A stretch of DNA of 64,000 bases, taken from assembly GCF_008704995.1 (NCBI RefSeq), contig NZ_CP023747.1, positions 1,383,501-1,447,500 on the forward strand. Direction: 5' to 3'. Under the pieces are notes generated by a model that was not told the origin of the DNA, searched no databases, and worked only from the letters and a program-made list of their open reading frames with translations. Source of the stretch: Streptomyces nodosus (GTDB lineage Bacteria; Actinomycetota; Actinomycetes; Streptomycetales; Streptomycetaceae). Of this stretch, positions 8,204 to 16,543 are shown one piece after another. A program made the translations under genes and the position numbers. Numbering within the stretch: position 1 is the stretch's first letter; every line of letters begins with the position of its first letter.

Positions 8204-8452
8204 GGCCGCCCGGGGCCGCACGGCTGTCGCTCGCCCGGCCCCCTGGAGGGGCACCGCTCCTCGCTTCCGTCCGGGCGATCCTGACGCGCCGCCAGGACCG
8301 CCCCCCGTTATGCCGCGCGAAGCACCTTTGCACCCGTCCAGCCCTTCGACGTCACACCGTGGACATATCCGGCATGACAGCAATAGGGGCGCTCATTACG
8401 TTCAACGCAGGTCGGCTGTCCGGTCGGCGTCCCCGAGACGGAAAGAACTGAC

Positions 8453-9196
8453 ATGCGCACGCGAACTTTCGCCATGACCGCCGCCGCAGTGGGCGCGGCA
8501 GTCCTGACCACCACCGGCATCACCTATGCGACACCCGGGAGAGTCACCCCGGCCGCCCCGCTCGCCAAGCGGGTGGTCCCGCCCGTCCAGACGCCGGCCG
8601 CCCCGTCCCTGGCTCCCCTTGCCGGCGCCACCGCGAACGCGAACGGGAACGAGAAGACGAACGGCAACGGGAACGCGAACGGAAACACGAACGGCACGGC
8701 GAACGGGAACGGCAACGGCAACGGCAACGAAAGGAGTGACGAGGACCGGAACCAAGGGGGACGCGGCCAGGGTGAGGACCGTGGCTACGGAGGCGGCGGC
8801 GGGGGCTACGGGGGTGGCGGCTCCTTCGGCTACGGAGGCGGAGGCTACCGCGGCTTCGACCGCAGGGACGACGGCGGGTCGATCCAGTTCAACGACCGGA
8901 CCTACTCCGGCTTCATCCGGGGCTGCGTCAGCGTGGCCAGCGGGCTGGGCTCCACCAGCTTCAGCATCTACAACGACACCAAGCAATGGGTGGAGGTGTA
9001 CCGCGGGTTCACCTGCGACAACGGCGCTCCGATCGCCACGGTCGGCCCGTACGGCGCCACCTACGGGGTCGCGCCCAGCACCAGCGACAACGGTGACGGC
9101 GGTTCCGACCTGCTCAGTCGCCTCCGGTCAGGCGGTCTGTTCCTGAACGACGGCGTCGTGGGCAGCTTCCGGGTGATCGGGCATCACGACTGGTGA
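8453..9196 (+). CDS. Secreted protein with Asn-Gly and Gly-Tyr low-complexity segments
   Basis: Residues 1-27 form a signal peptide (MRTRTFAMTAAAVGAAVLTTTGITYATPG). Residues about 60-93 are an Asn/Gly tract (NGNGNANGNTNGT), and about 108-132 are a Gly/Tyr tract (RGYGGGGGGYGGGG). The C-terminal 110 residues form a compact domain with two cysteines (GCVSVASG and FTCDNG) and patterns such as SFSIYNDTKQWVEVYRG. The N-G and G-Y tracts resemble flexible or adhesive wall-associated segments. No catalytic motif is visible and the function is unknown. ATG 8453 follows GGAAAGAA. Confidence 0.75.
   Translation: MRTRTFAMTAAAVGAAVLTTTGITYATPGRVTPAAPLAKRVVPPVQTPAAPSLAPLAGATANANGNEKTNGNGNANGNTNGTANGNGNGNGNERSDEDRNQGGRGQGEDRGYGGGGGGYGGGGSFGYGGGGYRGFDRRDDGGSIQFNDRTYSGFIRGCVSVASGLGSTSFSIYNDTKQWVEVYRGFTCDNGAPIATVGPYGATYGVAPSTSDNGDGGSDLLSRLRSGGLFLNDGVVGSFRVIGHHDW
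8634..8732 (+). repeat. Coding tandem repeat encoding the Asn-Gly tract
   Basis: Imperfect copies of a 6-nt unit AACGGG/AACGGC (with AACGCG variants) run through this stretch of the secreted-protein gene. The unit keeps frame, so length changes would be tolerated. Confidence 0.6.
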
Positions 9197-9208
9197 CGGG
9201 CCCTCCCG

Positions 9209-9254
9209 GAACACACGGAACACACGGAACACCGGCCCGCCGGAATCGGGCCGG
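9209..9254. terminator. Three short repeats followed by a hairpin terminator
   Basis: Three units of GGAACACAC/GGAACACC (9209-9231) precede a perfect 8-bp stem, CCGGCCCG (9232-9239) with CGGGCCGG (9247-9254). The hairpin lies 36 nt after the stop of the secreted-protein gene and probably ends its transcript. Confidence 0.5.
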
Positions 9255-9389
9255 CGCTTCCGCCCTCGTGGACGGGAAGCCGGGCACGGCCTGAGCCGCC
9301 CCCTTCTCCCACCCGTCTCCCAAACCGCCCTGTCCAAGATCCTCGACGGCGCGCACACTGGAGGCATGCACCGGTGAGGGAGGCGTCGC

Positions 9390-10964
9390 ATGAGGTTGTC
9401 GGGAGACTGGCTCACCTCCCGCTGGAAGCGCGGCGCCGCCGCCGTGCTCGCGGGCGCCCTGCCCGTGCTCGCCTTCCCCGCGCCGTCGTGGTGGTGGTTC
9501 GCCTATGTCTGTCTGGTGCCCTGGATCCTGCTCGCCCGGTCCGCGCCGACCGGAAGGCGGGCCGCGTACGACGGCTGGCTCGGCGGTTTCGGCTTCATGG
9601 TGGCCGTCCACCACTGGCTGATCCCGAACCTGCATGTGTTCACCTTCGTCATAGGGGCACTGCTGGGAGCGCTGTGGGCGCCCTGGGGCCTGCTCGTACG
9701 CCGTTTTCTGGCCGGGAGACCCACGGTGGGACGGGTCTGCGCCGCTCTCCTCGTACTGCCGTCCGGCTGGCTGATGGTGGAACTGGTGCGCTCCTGGCAG
9801 GGGCTCGGCGGCCCCTGGGGGCTGCTCGGATCGAGCCAGTGGCAGGTGGCTCCCGCGCTGCGGCTCGCCTCGGTCGGCGGGGTATGGCTGCTGAGCTTCC
9901 TGGTGGTGGCGGTCAATGTCGCCCTCGCCGTACTGGTGGCGGTCCGCGAGTCCCGGATCCCGGCGCTGGCCGGGCTCCTCGCCACGGCCGCCGTGACCTC
10001 GGCGGCCTGGGCCTGGTCACCGCGCCCGGTTCCGGACGGGCGGGTGCGGATCGCGGTCGTCCAGCCAGGGGTGATCGGCGGCCCCGACAGCGGTGCCCGG
10101 CGCTTCGACCGTGAGGAACAGCTGACCCGCGCACTCGCCGGGCAGCACATGGATCTGGTCGTCTGGGGCGAGAGCAGCATCGGCTTCGACCTGGCGCGAC
10201 GGCCCGATCTGGCCGACCGGATCGCGGCGCTGTCCCGCCTGGTGAAGGCCGACATCCTGGTCAATGTCGACGCCCGTCGCGCCGACCGTCCCGGCATATA
10301 CAAGAGCTCCGTGCTGGTCGGCCCGAACGGCCCCACCGGCGACCGCTACGACAAGATGCGGCTCGTCCCGTTCGGCGAGTACATACCGGCGCGGTCCGTA
10401 CTCGGCTGGGCCACCTCGGTCGGCAGGGCGGCCGGGGAGGACCGCAGGCGCGGCACCGAACAGGTGGTCATGGACGTCGGCCACGGACTGCGGGTCGGCC
10501 CGATGATCTGCTTCGAGTCCGCGTTCCCGGACATGAGCCGCCATCTGGCCCGGGACGGCGCCGAGGTGCTGCTCGCCCAGTCGTCGACCGCGACGTTCCA
10601 GCAGAGCTGGGCGCCGGAACAGCACGCCTCACTGGCCGCGCTGCGCGCCGCGGAGACCGGCCGCCCGATGGTGCACGCCACGCTGACCGGGGTCTCCGCG
10701 GTCTACGGCCCCGACGGAGAGCGCGTCGGCTCCTGGCTCGGCACCGGCAGGAGCGCCTCCGTGGTGTACGAGGTCCCGCTCGCCCGCGGCAGCACGCCGT
10801 ACGTCCGGCACGGCGACTGGCCGGTGCACGGCGCCCTGCTGATCCTGGCCGGGATGTGCGCGGCCGAGGGGTTCGGCGCCCTCAGAGCGCGACGGGGCGG
10901 CTCTGCACCTCAGCCACCACCCGCTCACACAGCTCATGAGTCGCCAGCGCGTCACGGGCGCTGA
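9390..10964 (+). CDS. lnt: Apolipoprotein N-acyltransferase
   Basis: The 524-residue membrane enzyme transfers a third acyl chain to the N-terminal cysteine of lipoproteins. The N-terminal half has about six to seven membrane helices; the nitrilase-like domain follows from about residue 218 (VRIAVVQPG). The catalytic triad is visible as Glu261 (WGESSIGFD), Lys322 (YDKMRLVPFGEY) and Cys374 (MICFES). ATG 9390 follows GGGAGG. Several lipoproteins in this window (12590, 14725) would be substrates. Its last 83 nt overlap the 3' end of the convergent oxidoreductase gene. Confidence 0.93.
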   Translation: MRLSGDWLTSRWKRGAAAVLAGALPVLAFPAPSWWWFAYVCLVPWILLARSAPTGRRAAYDGWLGGFGFMVAVHHWLIPNLHVFTFVIGALLGALWAPWGLLVRRFLAGRPTVGRVCAALLVLPSGWLMVELVRSWQGLGGPWGLLGSSQWQVAPALRLASVGGVWLLSFLVVAVNVALAVLVAVRESRIPALAGLLATAAVTSAAWAWSPRPVPDGRVRIAVVQPGVIGGPDSGARRFDREEQLTRALAGQHMDLVVWGESSIGFDLARRPDLADRIAALSRLVKADILVNVDARRADRPGIYKSSVLVGPNGPTGDRYDKMRLVPFGEYIPARSVLGWATSVGRAAGEDRRRGTEQVVMDVGHGLRVGPMICFESAFPDMSRHLARDGAEVLLAQSSTATFQQSWAPEQHASLAALRAAETGRPMVHATLTGVSAVYGPDGERVGSWLGTGRSASVVYEVPLARGSTPYVRHGDWPVHGALLILAGMCAAEGFGALRARRGGSAPQPPPAHTAHESPARHGR

Positions 10965-11793
10965 GCACCGTGCCCGCACGGACCGCGTCGAGAAAGGCCG
11001 TCGCGGCCTGCTCGATACCCCGCTGCCGGGCCACCGGCACCCAGTCCCCGCGCCGCCGCACGGTCGGCTGACCCTTGTGGTCGATCACCTCGGCGAGGTT
11101 GAGCACCTGCCGCTTGGTGTCCTGCCCGGACACCTCGAGGATCTCCTCCGTCGAACCGCTCAGCCGGTTCATCACGCCGAGCGCGGTGAACCCGTCACCG
11201 GCCAGCTGAAGCACCACATGGTGCAGCAGCCCGTCCCGCACCCGGCCGTGCACCGTCACCTCGTCGACCGGCCCGGGGACCAGGAACCGCAGGGTGTCGA
11301 CGACATGGATGAAGTCGTCGAGGATCATCGTGCGCGGTTCCTCGGGCAGTCCGACGCGGTTCTTCTGCATCAGGATCAGCGCGCGGGGGTGGTCGGCGCA
11401 CTGCGCGTAGCCGGGTGCGAAACGCCGGTTGAAGCCGACCGCCAGCGAGACCTCACGCTCCTCGGCGAGCCGCACCAGCCGTTCGGAGTCGGCCAGTTCG
11501 TAGGCGAGAGGCTTGTCGACATACGTCGGTACGCCCGCCTCCAGCAAACGCGCCACGATCTCGGGGTGCGCGGCGGTGGGCGCATGCACGAACGCCGCGT
11601 CCAGGTCCTGGGCGAGCAGCGCGTCCAGGTCCAGGTGCCGCTGCTCCCGCGGAAGGTGCAGGCCGTTGGCGACCCGGTGGAGCGTCGCGGGGGTGCGCGT
11701 CTGGAGGTGCAGTTCGAGCCCCGGCTGCAGCCCGAGCACCGGCAGATAGGCCTTCTGCGCGATGTCGCCGAGTCCGATGCAACCGACCTTCAC
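10882..11793 (-). CDS. Gfo/Idh/MocA-family NAD(P)-dependent oxidoreductase
   Basis: The 303-residue protein starts VKVGCIGLGDIAQKAYLPVL, a Rossmann fold with GxGxxA-type loop, and carries the family motif EAGVPTYVDKPLAYE, whose Lys is the usual catalytic residue. The C-terminal alpha/beta domain contains DDFIHVVDTLRFL (DxxxHxxD). Family members oxidise sugar or inositol derivatives; the substrate is not evident. GTG 11793 is chosen because AGGAG lies 8 nt ahead and the Rossmann strand begins right there. The gene overlaps the end of lnt by 83 nt tail to tail. Confidence 0.87.
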   Translation of the reverse strand: MKVGCIGLGDIAQKAYLPVLGLQPGLELHLQTRTPATLHRVANGLHLPREQRHLDLDALLAQDLDAAFVHAPTAAHPEIVARLLEAGVPTYVDKPLAYELADSERLVRLAEEREVSLAVGFNRRFAPGYAQCADHPRALILMQKNRVGLPEEPRTMILDDFIHVVDTLRFLVPGPVDEVTVHGRVRDGLLHHVVLQLAGDGFTALGVMNRLSGSTEEILEVSGQDTKRQVLNLAEVIDHKGQPTVRRRGDWVPVARQRGIEQAATAFLDAVRAGTVLSARDALATHELCERVVAEVQSRPVAL

Positions 11794-11966
11794 GGGGCGT
11801 CTCCTGGAAATCACGGGCGGGTGTGTCGTCGGAAGCATACGGCTCCACCCGTCGGCGGCTTCCGCCGACCGGGGGCTCCACCGGTGGTCACCTGTGGAGC
11901 CGCTGGAGCCGCCGGCCGCGGAAAAGGTGTGGTGACGGTCCACGCACGTGGGTCACGATGGCGCCC

Positions 11967-12479
11967 ATGACTGTGGAGCGCCTTGAACCCGCCCAGACCG
12001 CCGGCGAACGAGCCATGCTGGAGGGCTGGCTCGACTATCACCGCCGCACCCTCGCCTGGAAGTGCGAGGGTCTCACCGACGCACAACTGCGGACGGCCGC
12101 CGTCGAACCGTCCGGACTCTCCCTGATGGGGCTCGTCCGCCATATGGCGGAGGTGGAGCGGGGCTGGTTCCGTGCGGTCCTCGTCGGCGAGGACCCGGGA
12201 CCGATCTACTCCAGCGACAAGGACCGCGACGGTGATTTCCATGTCACCGACGCCGACACCTGGGAGGAGGCGTACGCCACCTGGCAGGCCGAGATCGAGA
12301 CCGCCCGGCGGCAGGCCGCCGGCTTCGGTCTTGACGACCTCTCCAAGGGTTCGAGCAGGTCCACCGAGGAACCCTTCAATCTGCGCTGGATCTACACCCA
12401 TATGATCGAGGAGTACGCCCGCCACAACGGGCACGCCGATCTGCTGCGTGAGCGGCTCGACGGGGCCACCGGGGACTGA
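11967..12479 (+). CDS. DinB-superfamily (DUF664) four-helix protein
   Basis: The 170-residue protein belongs to the DinB/YfiT metal-binding bundle. His-containing helices are visible in LMGLVRHMAEVERGWF and YTHMIEEYARHNGHADLLRE, which supply the three metal ligands. In actinobacteria relatives use mycothiol or bacillithiol as cofactor for thiol transfer; the substrate here is unknown. ATG 11967 is favoured because a CACGAT hexamer precedes it by 6 nt (leaderless); ATG 11958 is an alternative. It is divergent from the Gfo/Idh gene. Confidence 0.85.
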   Translation: MTVERLEPAQTAGERAMLEGWLDYHRRTLAWKCEGLTDAQLRTAAVEPSGLSLMGLVRHMAEVERGWFRAVLVGEDPGPIYSSDKDRDGDFHVTDADTWEEAYATWQAEIETARRQAAGFGLDDLSKGSSRSTEEPFNLRWIYTHMIEEYARHNGHADLLRERLDGATGD

Positions 12480-12589
12480 CGACTCCCGGGCGCCGGCCCG
12501 GGCCCCTGACGAGCCGGACATCACCCGTGCGGGGCATCCTGCGCCTGTCCGCTCCCTGCGGCGGGCCGTCTCCCGGCAGTGTTGCAGGG

Positions 12590-13087
12590 GTGCACCGAAA
12601 GACGACCGCAACGCTCCTGGTCACCATGGCCGCCTCGGCCCTCACCGGCTGTGTGACCGTCCATCGACCGCCGGCTCCCGCCCCGCCGCCCACGGCGCCC
12701 TCGGCCCCCTGGGCGGGGCGCCCCGACGGCAGTGTGGATCCGCGCCCCGTGCAGGCGCCGGCACGGGAGGCGCTGGGGAGGGTTCCGTCCGCTCCGGGTC
12801 TCTCGCCGTCCGGCACCGCCCCGGACCGTGCGCCCCGGCCGGAGCACAGAGTGATCCCGCCCGTCGCACCGCCCGCGCCCGCGTCCCCTCGCTCGCCTCA
12901 GCACCGGCACTCGCACCCACATCGGCACCCGCATCGGCCCCGCTCCGGTCAGCAGGCCCAGGTGCCGCCGGCCGTCTCCGGTCCGCTCCCCAGGAATGCG
13001 GACGTGTGCGCGCTCGGCCGCAGATACGGAAAATGGCGGCCGGACAGCCCCGAGTCCGCCATCTGCGACGGAACCTACGGGCGTTGA
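12590..13087 (+). CDS. Putative lipoprotein, Pro/His-rich
   Basis: The 165-residue product starts VHRKTTATLLVTMAASALTGC: a basic N-terminus, a hydrophobic helix and a lipobox LTGC, so it should be lipidated and anchored outside the membrane. The middle is rich in proline and ends in a His-rich run (HRHSHPHRHPHR). A short conserved-looking C-terminus (NADVCALGRRYGKW, AICDGTYGR) has two cysteines. The His-rich run might bind metals, but it could be simple low complexity. GTG 12590 is taken because the signal peptide begins there; an upstream ATG at 12527 would place 21 unlikely residues in front. Confidence 0.65.
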   Translation: MHRKTTATLLVTMAASALTGCVTVHRPPAPAPPPTAPSAPWAGRPDGSVDPRPVQAPAREALGRVPSAPGLSPSGTAPDRAPRPEHRVIPPVAPPAPASPRSPQHRHSHPHRHPHRPRSGQQAQVPPAVSGPLPRNADVCALGRRYGKWRPDSPESAICDGTYGR

Positions 13088-13158
13088 GCCCGAGGCCCGT
13101 ACGGGAAGTCCCCCCCGCCGGGTCCTCCCGGGGTCGCGGTCCGGGCGGCCCGGCCCCC

Positions 13159-13212
13159 AGGGTCCTTCTGACCGATCTCCGTGGCGTCAGGGAGATCCGT
13201 CAGAAGGGCCCT
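13159..13212. terminator. Long imperfect hairpin between convergent genes
   Basis: A 22-nt arm (13159-13180, starting AGGGTCCTTCTGACC) pairs with 13191-13212 at 20 of 22 positions around a 10-nt loop. The stop codon of the minus-strand gene falls inside the loop. It probably ends transcription from both sides. Confidence 0.65.
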
Positions 13213-13798
13213 GGAGCCGCTGTCTCGGCGGGCCCAGGGTGTCCCCGCCCGGGCCGTCCCGGGGAGCGGGCTCGGCGGAGCCGTCCGTGGACCGCTCCTG
13301 CGCCAGCCGCCGTTCCAGGCGGCCGATCGCCGCCCGGATACCGTCCCCGTAACGGTCGTCGGCGAGGACACCGGCCGCGCCACGGGCCCTGCTCAGATGG
13401 GTGCGGGCGGCCTCGGAGCGGCCGAGCTTCATGTAGTCGGCGGCCAGGTTCAGATGCAGTGAGGGGTAGAAGGCGCGCACCGCGACCTTTCCCGCCTGGC
13501 CGGCGGGGCGCCCGTCGGTGAGTTCCTCGGCGGCCGACAGCGCTCTCAGGTCCCAGGCGAGCTCGTCCGCCGGATCGTCATGGGTGTCCGCCAGGTAGTG
13601 GGCCAGGGTGCAGCGGTGCAGCGGGTCGCCGTCCTCACCGATCTCCGACCACAGCCGCAGAAAGCGGTCCCTGGCCTCCTCGCGGTCGCCGCCGTGGTGC
13701 AGCATGACGACCTGTCCGATCCGGGTCATGACGGCGTCCGGCGCCGCCTGCTCCTGTCGCTCCGCCACCGCGTCCTCCCGTGCCTCGGCCGTCGTCAC
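13187..13798 (-). CDS. Tetratricopeptide-like repeat protein of unknown function
   Basis: The 203-residue soluble protein is helical and TPR-like: IGQVVMLHHGGDREEARDRFLRLWSEIG, CTLAHYLADTHDDPADELAWDLRAL and LHLNLAADYMKLGRSEAARTHLSRARG fit successive helix pairs. TPRs usually mediate protein contacts; no partner is suggested by neighbours. GTG 13798 is preceded by TAGCGT with a very short spacer, suggesting a leaderless start; a frame extension to 13822 would add only eight residues. The C-terminal 25 residues are Gly/Pro-rich and lie in the terminator hairpin. Confidence 0.65.
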   Translation of the reverse strand: MTTAEAREDAVAERQEQAAPDAVMTRIGQVVMLHHGGDREEARDRFLRLWSEIGEDGDPLHRCTLAHYLADTHDDPADELAWDLRALSAAEELTDGRPAGQAGKVAVRAFYPSLHLNLAADYMKLGRSEAARTHLSRARGAAGVLADDRYGDGIRAAIGRLERRLAQERSTDGSAEPAPRDGPGGDTLGPPRQRLQGPSDGSP

Positions 13799-13873
13799 GA
13801 CGCTAGCCGCCCGCGCCGACAATCACGATCAGGCGGCTCCGTACGGGCGCTGGGCCAAGCCGGTGACGCGGCC

Positions 13874-13903
13874 GGGGCGGGGGCCCGAACGCGCCCCCGC
13901 CCC
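13874..13903. terminator. Hairpin terminator downstream of ung
   Basis: GGGGCGGGGGC (13874-13884) and GCCCCCGCCCC (13893-13903) form a perfect 11-bp stem with an 8-nt loop, 38 nt after the ung stop on the minus strand. Confidence 0.6.
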
Positions 13904-13940
13904 CTGATCCCGTCCCGGATGTCCCTCCCGGGCCCCGGTC

Positions 13941-14624
13941 TCAGCCCAGGTTCGGGACGGTCCAGTCGATCGGGGCATGGCCCTGCCGCGCCACCGCCTC
14001 GTTGATCTGGGTGAACGGGCGCGAGCCGAAGAACTTCTTCGCGGACAGCGGCGAGGGGTGCGCGCCCTTGACGACTACATGCCGTGTCTCGTCGATCAGC
14101 GGGAGCTTCTTCTGCGCGTAGTTGCCCCACAGCACGAACACCGCAGGGTCCGGACGGCCGGCGACCGCGCGGATCACCGCGTCGGTGAACTTCTCCCAGC
14201 CCTTGCCCTTGTGCGAGTTCGCCTCGCCGGCCCGCACCGTCAGCACCGCGTTGAGCAGCAGCACGCCCTGCTGCGCCCAGGGCATCAGATAGCCGTTGTC
14301 CGGGACGGGCGTGCCCAGCTCCTCCTTCATCTCCTTGTAGATGTTCCGCAGCGAGGGCGGGGTCTTCACCCCGGGCCGCACGGAGAAGCACAGACCGTGT
14401 CCCTGGCCCTCGCCGTGGTAGGGGTCCTGGCCGAGGACAAGGACCTTCACCTGGTCGTACGGCGTGGCGTCGAGGGCGGCGAAGACCTCCTCACGCGGAG
14501 GGTAGACAGGACCCTTGGCACGCTCCTCCTCGACGAACTCCGTCAGCTCCTTGAAGTAGGGCTGCTGCAGTTCGTCGCCCAGAACGCCCCGCCAGGACTC
14601 CGGCAGCATGGCGATGTCGGTCAC
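13941..14624 (-). CDS. ung: Uracil-DNA glycosylase, family 1
   Basis: The 227-residue enzyme removes uracil from DNA in base excision repair. The water-activating loop GQDPYHG (Asp67), the uracil-binding block LLNAVLTVRAGEANSH and the DNA-intercalation loop HPSPLS (His189) are all present, and length is standard. Start ATG 14624. Its promoter carries the DNA-damage motif TTGTCAGTG-N8-TAGGTT, shared with dinB in this window, so induction by a RecA-independent damage pathway is likely. It is monocistronic, with a hairpin terminator downstream. Confidence 0.96.
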   Translation of the reverse strand: MTDIAMLPESWRGVLGDELQQPYFKELTEFVEEERAKGPVYPPREEVFAALDATPYDQVKVLVLGQDPYHGEGQGHGLCFSVRPGVKTPPSLRNIYKEMKEELGTPVPDNGYLMPWAQQGVLLLNAVLTVRAGEANSHKGKGWEKFTDAVIRAVAGRPDPAVFVLWGNYAQKKLPLIDETRHVVVKGAHPSPLSAKKFFGSRPFTQINEAVARQGHAPIDWTVPNLG

Positions 14625-14663
14625 GTCAACTTCCTCCGTCGTACGATCACTTCCAGGCCTCAG

Positions 14664-14686
14664 AACCTACAGGCGGCCACTGACAA
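14664..14686 (-). promoter_or_regulatory. RecA-independent DNA-damage (PafBC-type) promoter of ung
   Basis: On the minus strand TTGTCAGTG (14686-14678) is followed after exactly 8 nt by TAGGTT (14669-14664). This fits the actinobacterial RecA-NDp motif TTGTCRGTG-N8-TANNNT. The same 18-nt block around TTGTCAGTG occurs upstream of dinB at 54 kb. Confidence 0.75.
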
Positions 14687-14724
14687 CGGGCTCCTGGCAC
14701 CGGACCGGCCCCCGGCCGGGCCCG

Positions 14725-16302
14725 CTACCAGCTCGTCTTGCGGGACAGCTCCCACAGCAACATGATCGTCGACGGGTCCAGCGCCCGCTCCCCGCCGGAG
14801 ATGTCCTCGCTCGCCGCGACGTACTGCTTGCCCTGCCACAGGGGCAGCAGCCTGGCCTCGTCCACCAGGATCCGCTGGGCGTCCTCGAACTCCTTCATCA
14901 CGTCGGCGCGGTTGCTCGCCCGCCGGGACCGCGGCAGCAGCACATCGGTGATCTCCGGCGCCTCATAGGGCGTGCCGAGGGCGTTCTGCCGGCCCACGAA
15001 GGGCGCGATGTAGTTGTCGGGGTCCGGGAAGTCGGGGAACCAGCCGCGGCCGAACACCGGGTACTCGCCCTTCTGGTAGCCCCCCACATACTGCTTCCAG
15101 GGGCGGCTCTTGAGGGTCACCCGGAAGAGGCCGGACTCGTCGAGCTGCCGCTTGAGCTCCCGGAACTCCGGCGCGGTCTCGGAACCGTACCGGTCGGTGG
15201 TGTACCAGAGGGTCAGGGGCACCGGCTCGGTGATCCCTGCGCCGGTGAGCATCTCGTGGGCCTTGGTGACACTGGGGTCCCCGTAGTCGTCGAAGAACCC
15301 GGTGGTGTGCCCGGTCAGCCCCGCCGGGATCATGGAGTAGAGCGGTTGGACGGTGTCCTTGTAGACGGTGTGGGCGATCGCGGCCCGGTCCACCACCTGG
15401 GCCACGGCCTTGCGGACGACGGTCTTCCGGGCCCAGGGGTCCTTCGGGTTGAACACCAGATAGCTGATCTCGATCCCCGGGTTCTCCACGAGCTGGAGGC
15501 CCTCGCGGGAGGCGCGGTCCTGGAGCGAGACGATGTCGGAGGCGCCGAGGCCGCGATAGGTGACATCGATCTTCCCGCTCCTGAGCGCCTCCACCATGGA
15601 GGAGGAGTCCTGGAAGTAGCGGATGGTGACCGCCTCGTTCTTCCGCTGGGCGTAGCCCCGGTAGGTGTCGTTGCCGGTGAGCCGGGCCTCGTCGCCCTCC
15701 TCGTACGACGCCAGCGTGTAGGGCCCGGACCCGGTGACCTCGCCGTCCTCGCGCAGCCGGTCGGCCGGGTACTCGGCCGGATCGACGATGGACATCGCGG
15801 GGGTGGCGAGGACGAACGGGAAGGTGGCGTCCGGTTCTTTGAGGTGGAAGACGACCTCGCGGGTGCCCCTCGTCTCGACCCGGTCCAGGCTGCCCAGCAG
15901 ACCGGCCGGGCCGCCGGGCACATCGATCCGTTTGATCCGGTCGAAGGAGTGCTTCACCGCACGGGCGTCCAGTGCGTCCCCGTCGGAGAAGGTGAGGTGC
16001 CTGCGCAGCACACAGCGGTACGCCAGGTTCTTCTCATCCGTGAAGTCACAGCTCTCCGCGGCGTCGGGGCCCGGCTCGGCCGCGCCGTCGGGGTAGTTGA
16101 GCAGGGTCTGGTAGACGTTACGGAACAGCTCCCAGGAGTTGTCCCAGGAGGCGGCCGGGTCCAGCGTGCTCGGAGCACTGGTGGTGCCCACGAGGATCGG
16201 CTCCTCGTCCGAGGGCCCCGAGGAGAGTGCGCTGCAGCCTGCCACCAGGGATATCGATGTGATCGCCGCCAGCCGACGCAGGAAACGGTTCCGATTGAAC
16301 AC
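14725..16302 (-). CDS. Family 5 extracellular solute-binding lipoprotein (peptide/nickel ABC type)
   Basis: The 525-residue product begins with a signal peptide and lipobox LVAGC, then the long DppA/OppA-type fold: STLDPAASWDNSWELFRNVYQTLLNY near the N-terminus, HLTFSDGDALDARAVKHSFDR, and DWSY-like ligand-cleft regions through to residue 520. Such proteins capture oligopeptides, dipeptides or nickel complexes for ABC import. No permease or ATPase gene is adjacent, so this is an orphan binding protein. GTG 16302 lies 7 nt after GAGGAG; a GTG at 16308 adds two residues but sits directly on the RBS. Confidence 0.88.
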   Translation of the reverse strand: MFNRNRFLRRLAAITSISLVAGCSALSSGPSDEEPILVGTTSAPSTLDPAASWDNSWELFRNVYQTLLNYPDGAAEPGPDAAESCDFTDEKNLAYRCVLRRHLTFSDGDALDARAVKHSFDRIKRIDVPGGPAGLLGSLDRVETRGTREVVFHLKEPDATFPFVLATPAMSIVDPAEYPADRLREDGEVTGSGPYTLASYEEGDEARLTGNDTYRGYAQRKNEAVTIRYFQDSSSMVEALRSGKIDVTYRGLGASDIVSLQDRASREGLQLVENPGIEISYLVFNPKDPWARKTVVRKAVAQVVDRAAIAHTVYKDTVQPLYSMIPAGLTGHTTGFFDDYGDPSVTKAHEMLTGAGITEPVPLTLWYTTDRYGSETAPEFRELKRQLDESGLFRVTLKSRPWKQYVGGYQKGEYPVFGRGWFPDFPDPDNYIAPFVGRQNALGTPYEAPEITDVLLPRSRRASNRADVMKEFEDAQRILVDEARLLPLWQGKQYVAASEDISGGERALDPSTIMLLWELSRKTSW

Positions 16303-16492
16303 GCGCACACTCCTCGATCCGCCGTATCTGGGGTCGGCGCGGACGCTACCGCAGCAACCGGCGAGCGGAAGGGGTTCGAGGAGTCCTTGATCAGCACGTG
16401 ATGAACAACGTTGTCAACGCCTTCACGCCGTGATGTTCGTGTCACCTTCGTATGTGTCGTGGTGTGCGTGGTGTGCGTGTGGCGCGGGTACG

Positions 16493-16535
16493 CCGGCACG
16501 GGCGCCGTCGGATCCGGGCGCGGCGCCCGTGCCGG
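16493..16535. terminator. Strong hairpin terminator after the SDR operon
   Basis: CCGGCACGGGCGCCG (16493-16507) and its exact complement (16521-16535) form a 15-bp stem with a 13-nt loop, 9 nt beyond the SDR stop. A TG-rich simple stretch (about 16455-16485) lies just outside it. Confidence 0.7.
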
Positions 16536-16543
16536 GACTCAGC

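Noticed and set aside
12448..13521. Long plus-strand frame rich in Arg/Pro/Gly
   Set aside because: It spans a lipoprotein gene, a terminator and the antisense of the TPR gene, which together explain the region better.
14608..16401. A 597-codon open frame on the plus strand
   Set aside because: Antisense to the solute-binding lipoprotein gene and to the ung promoter; no signal or motif.
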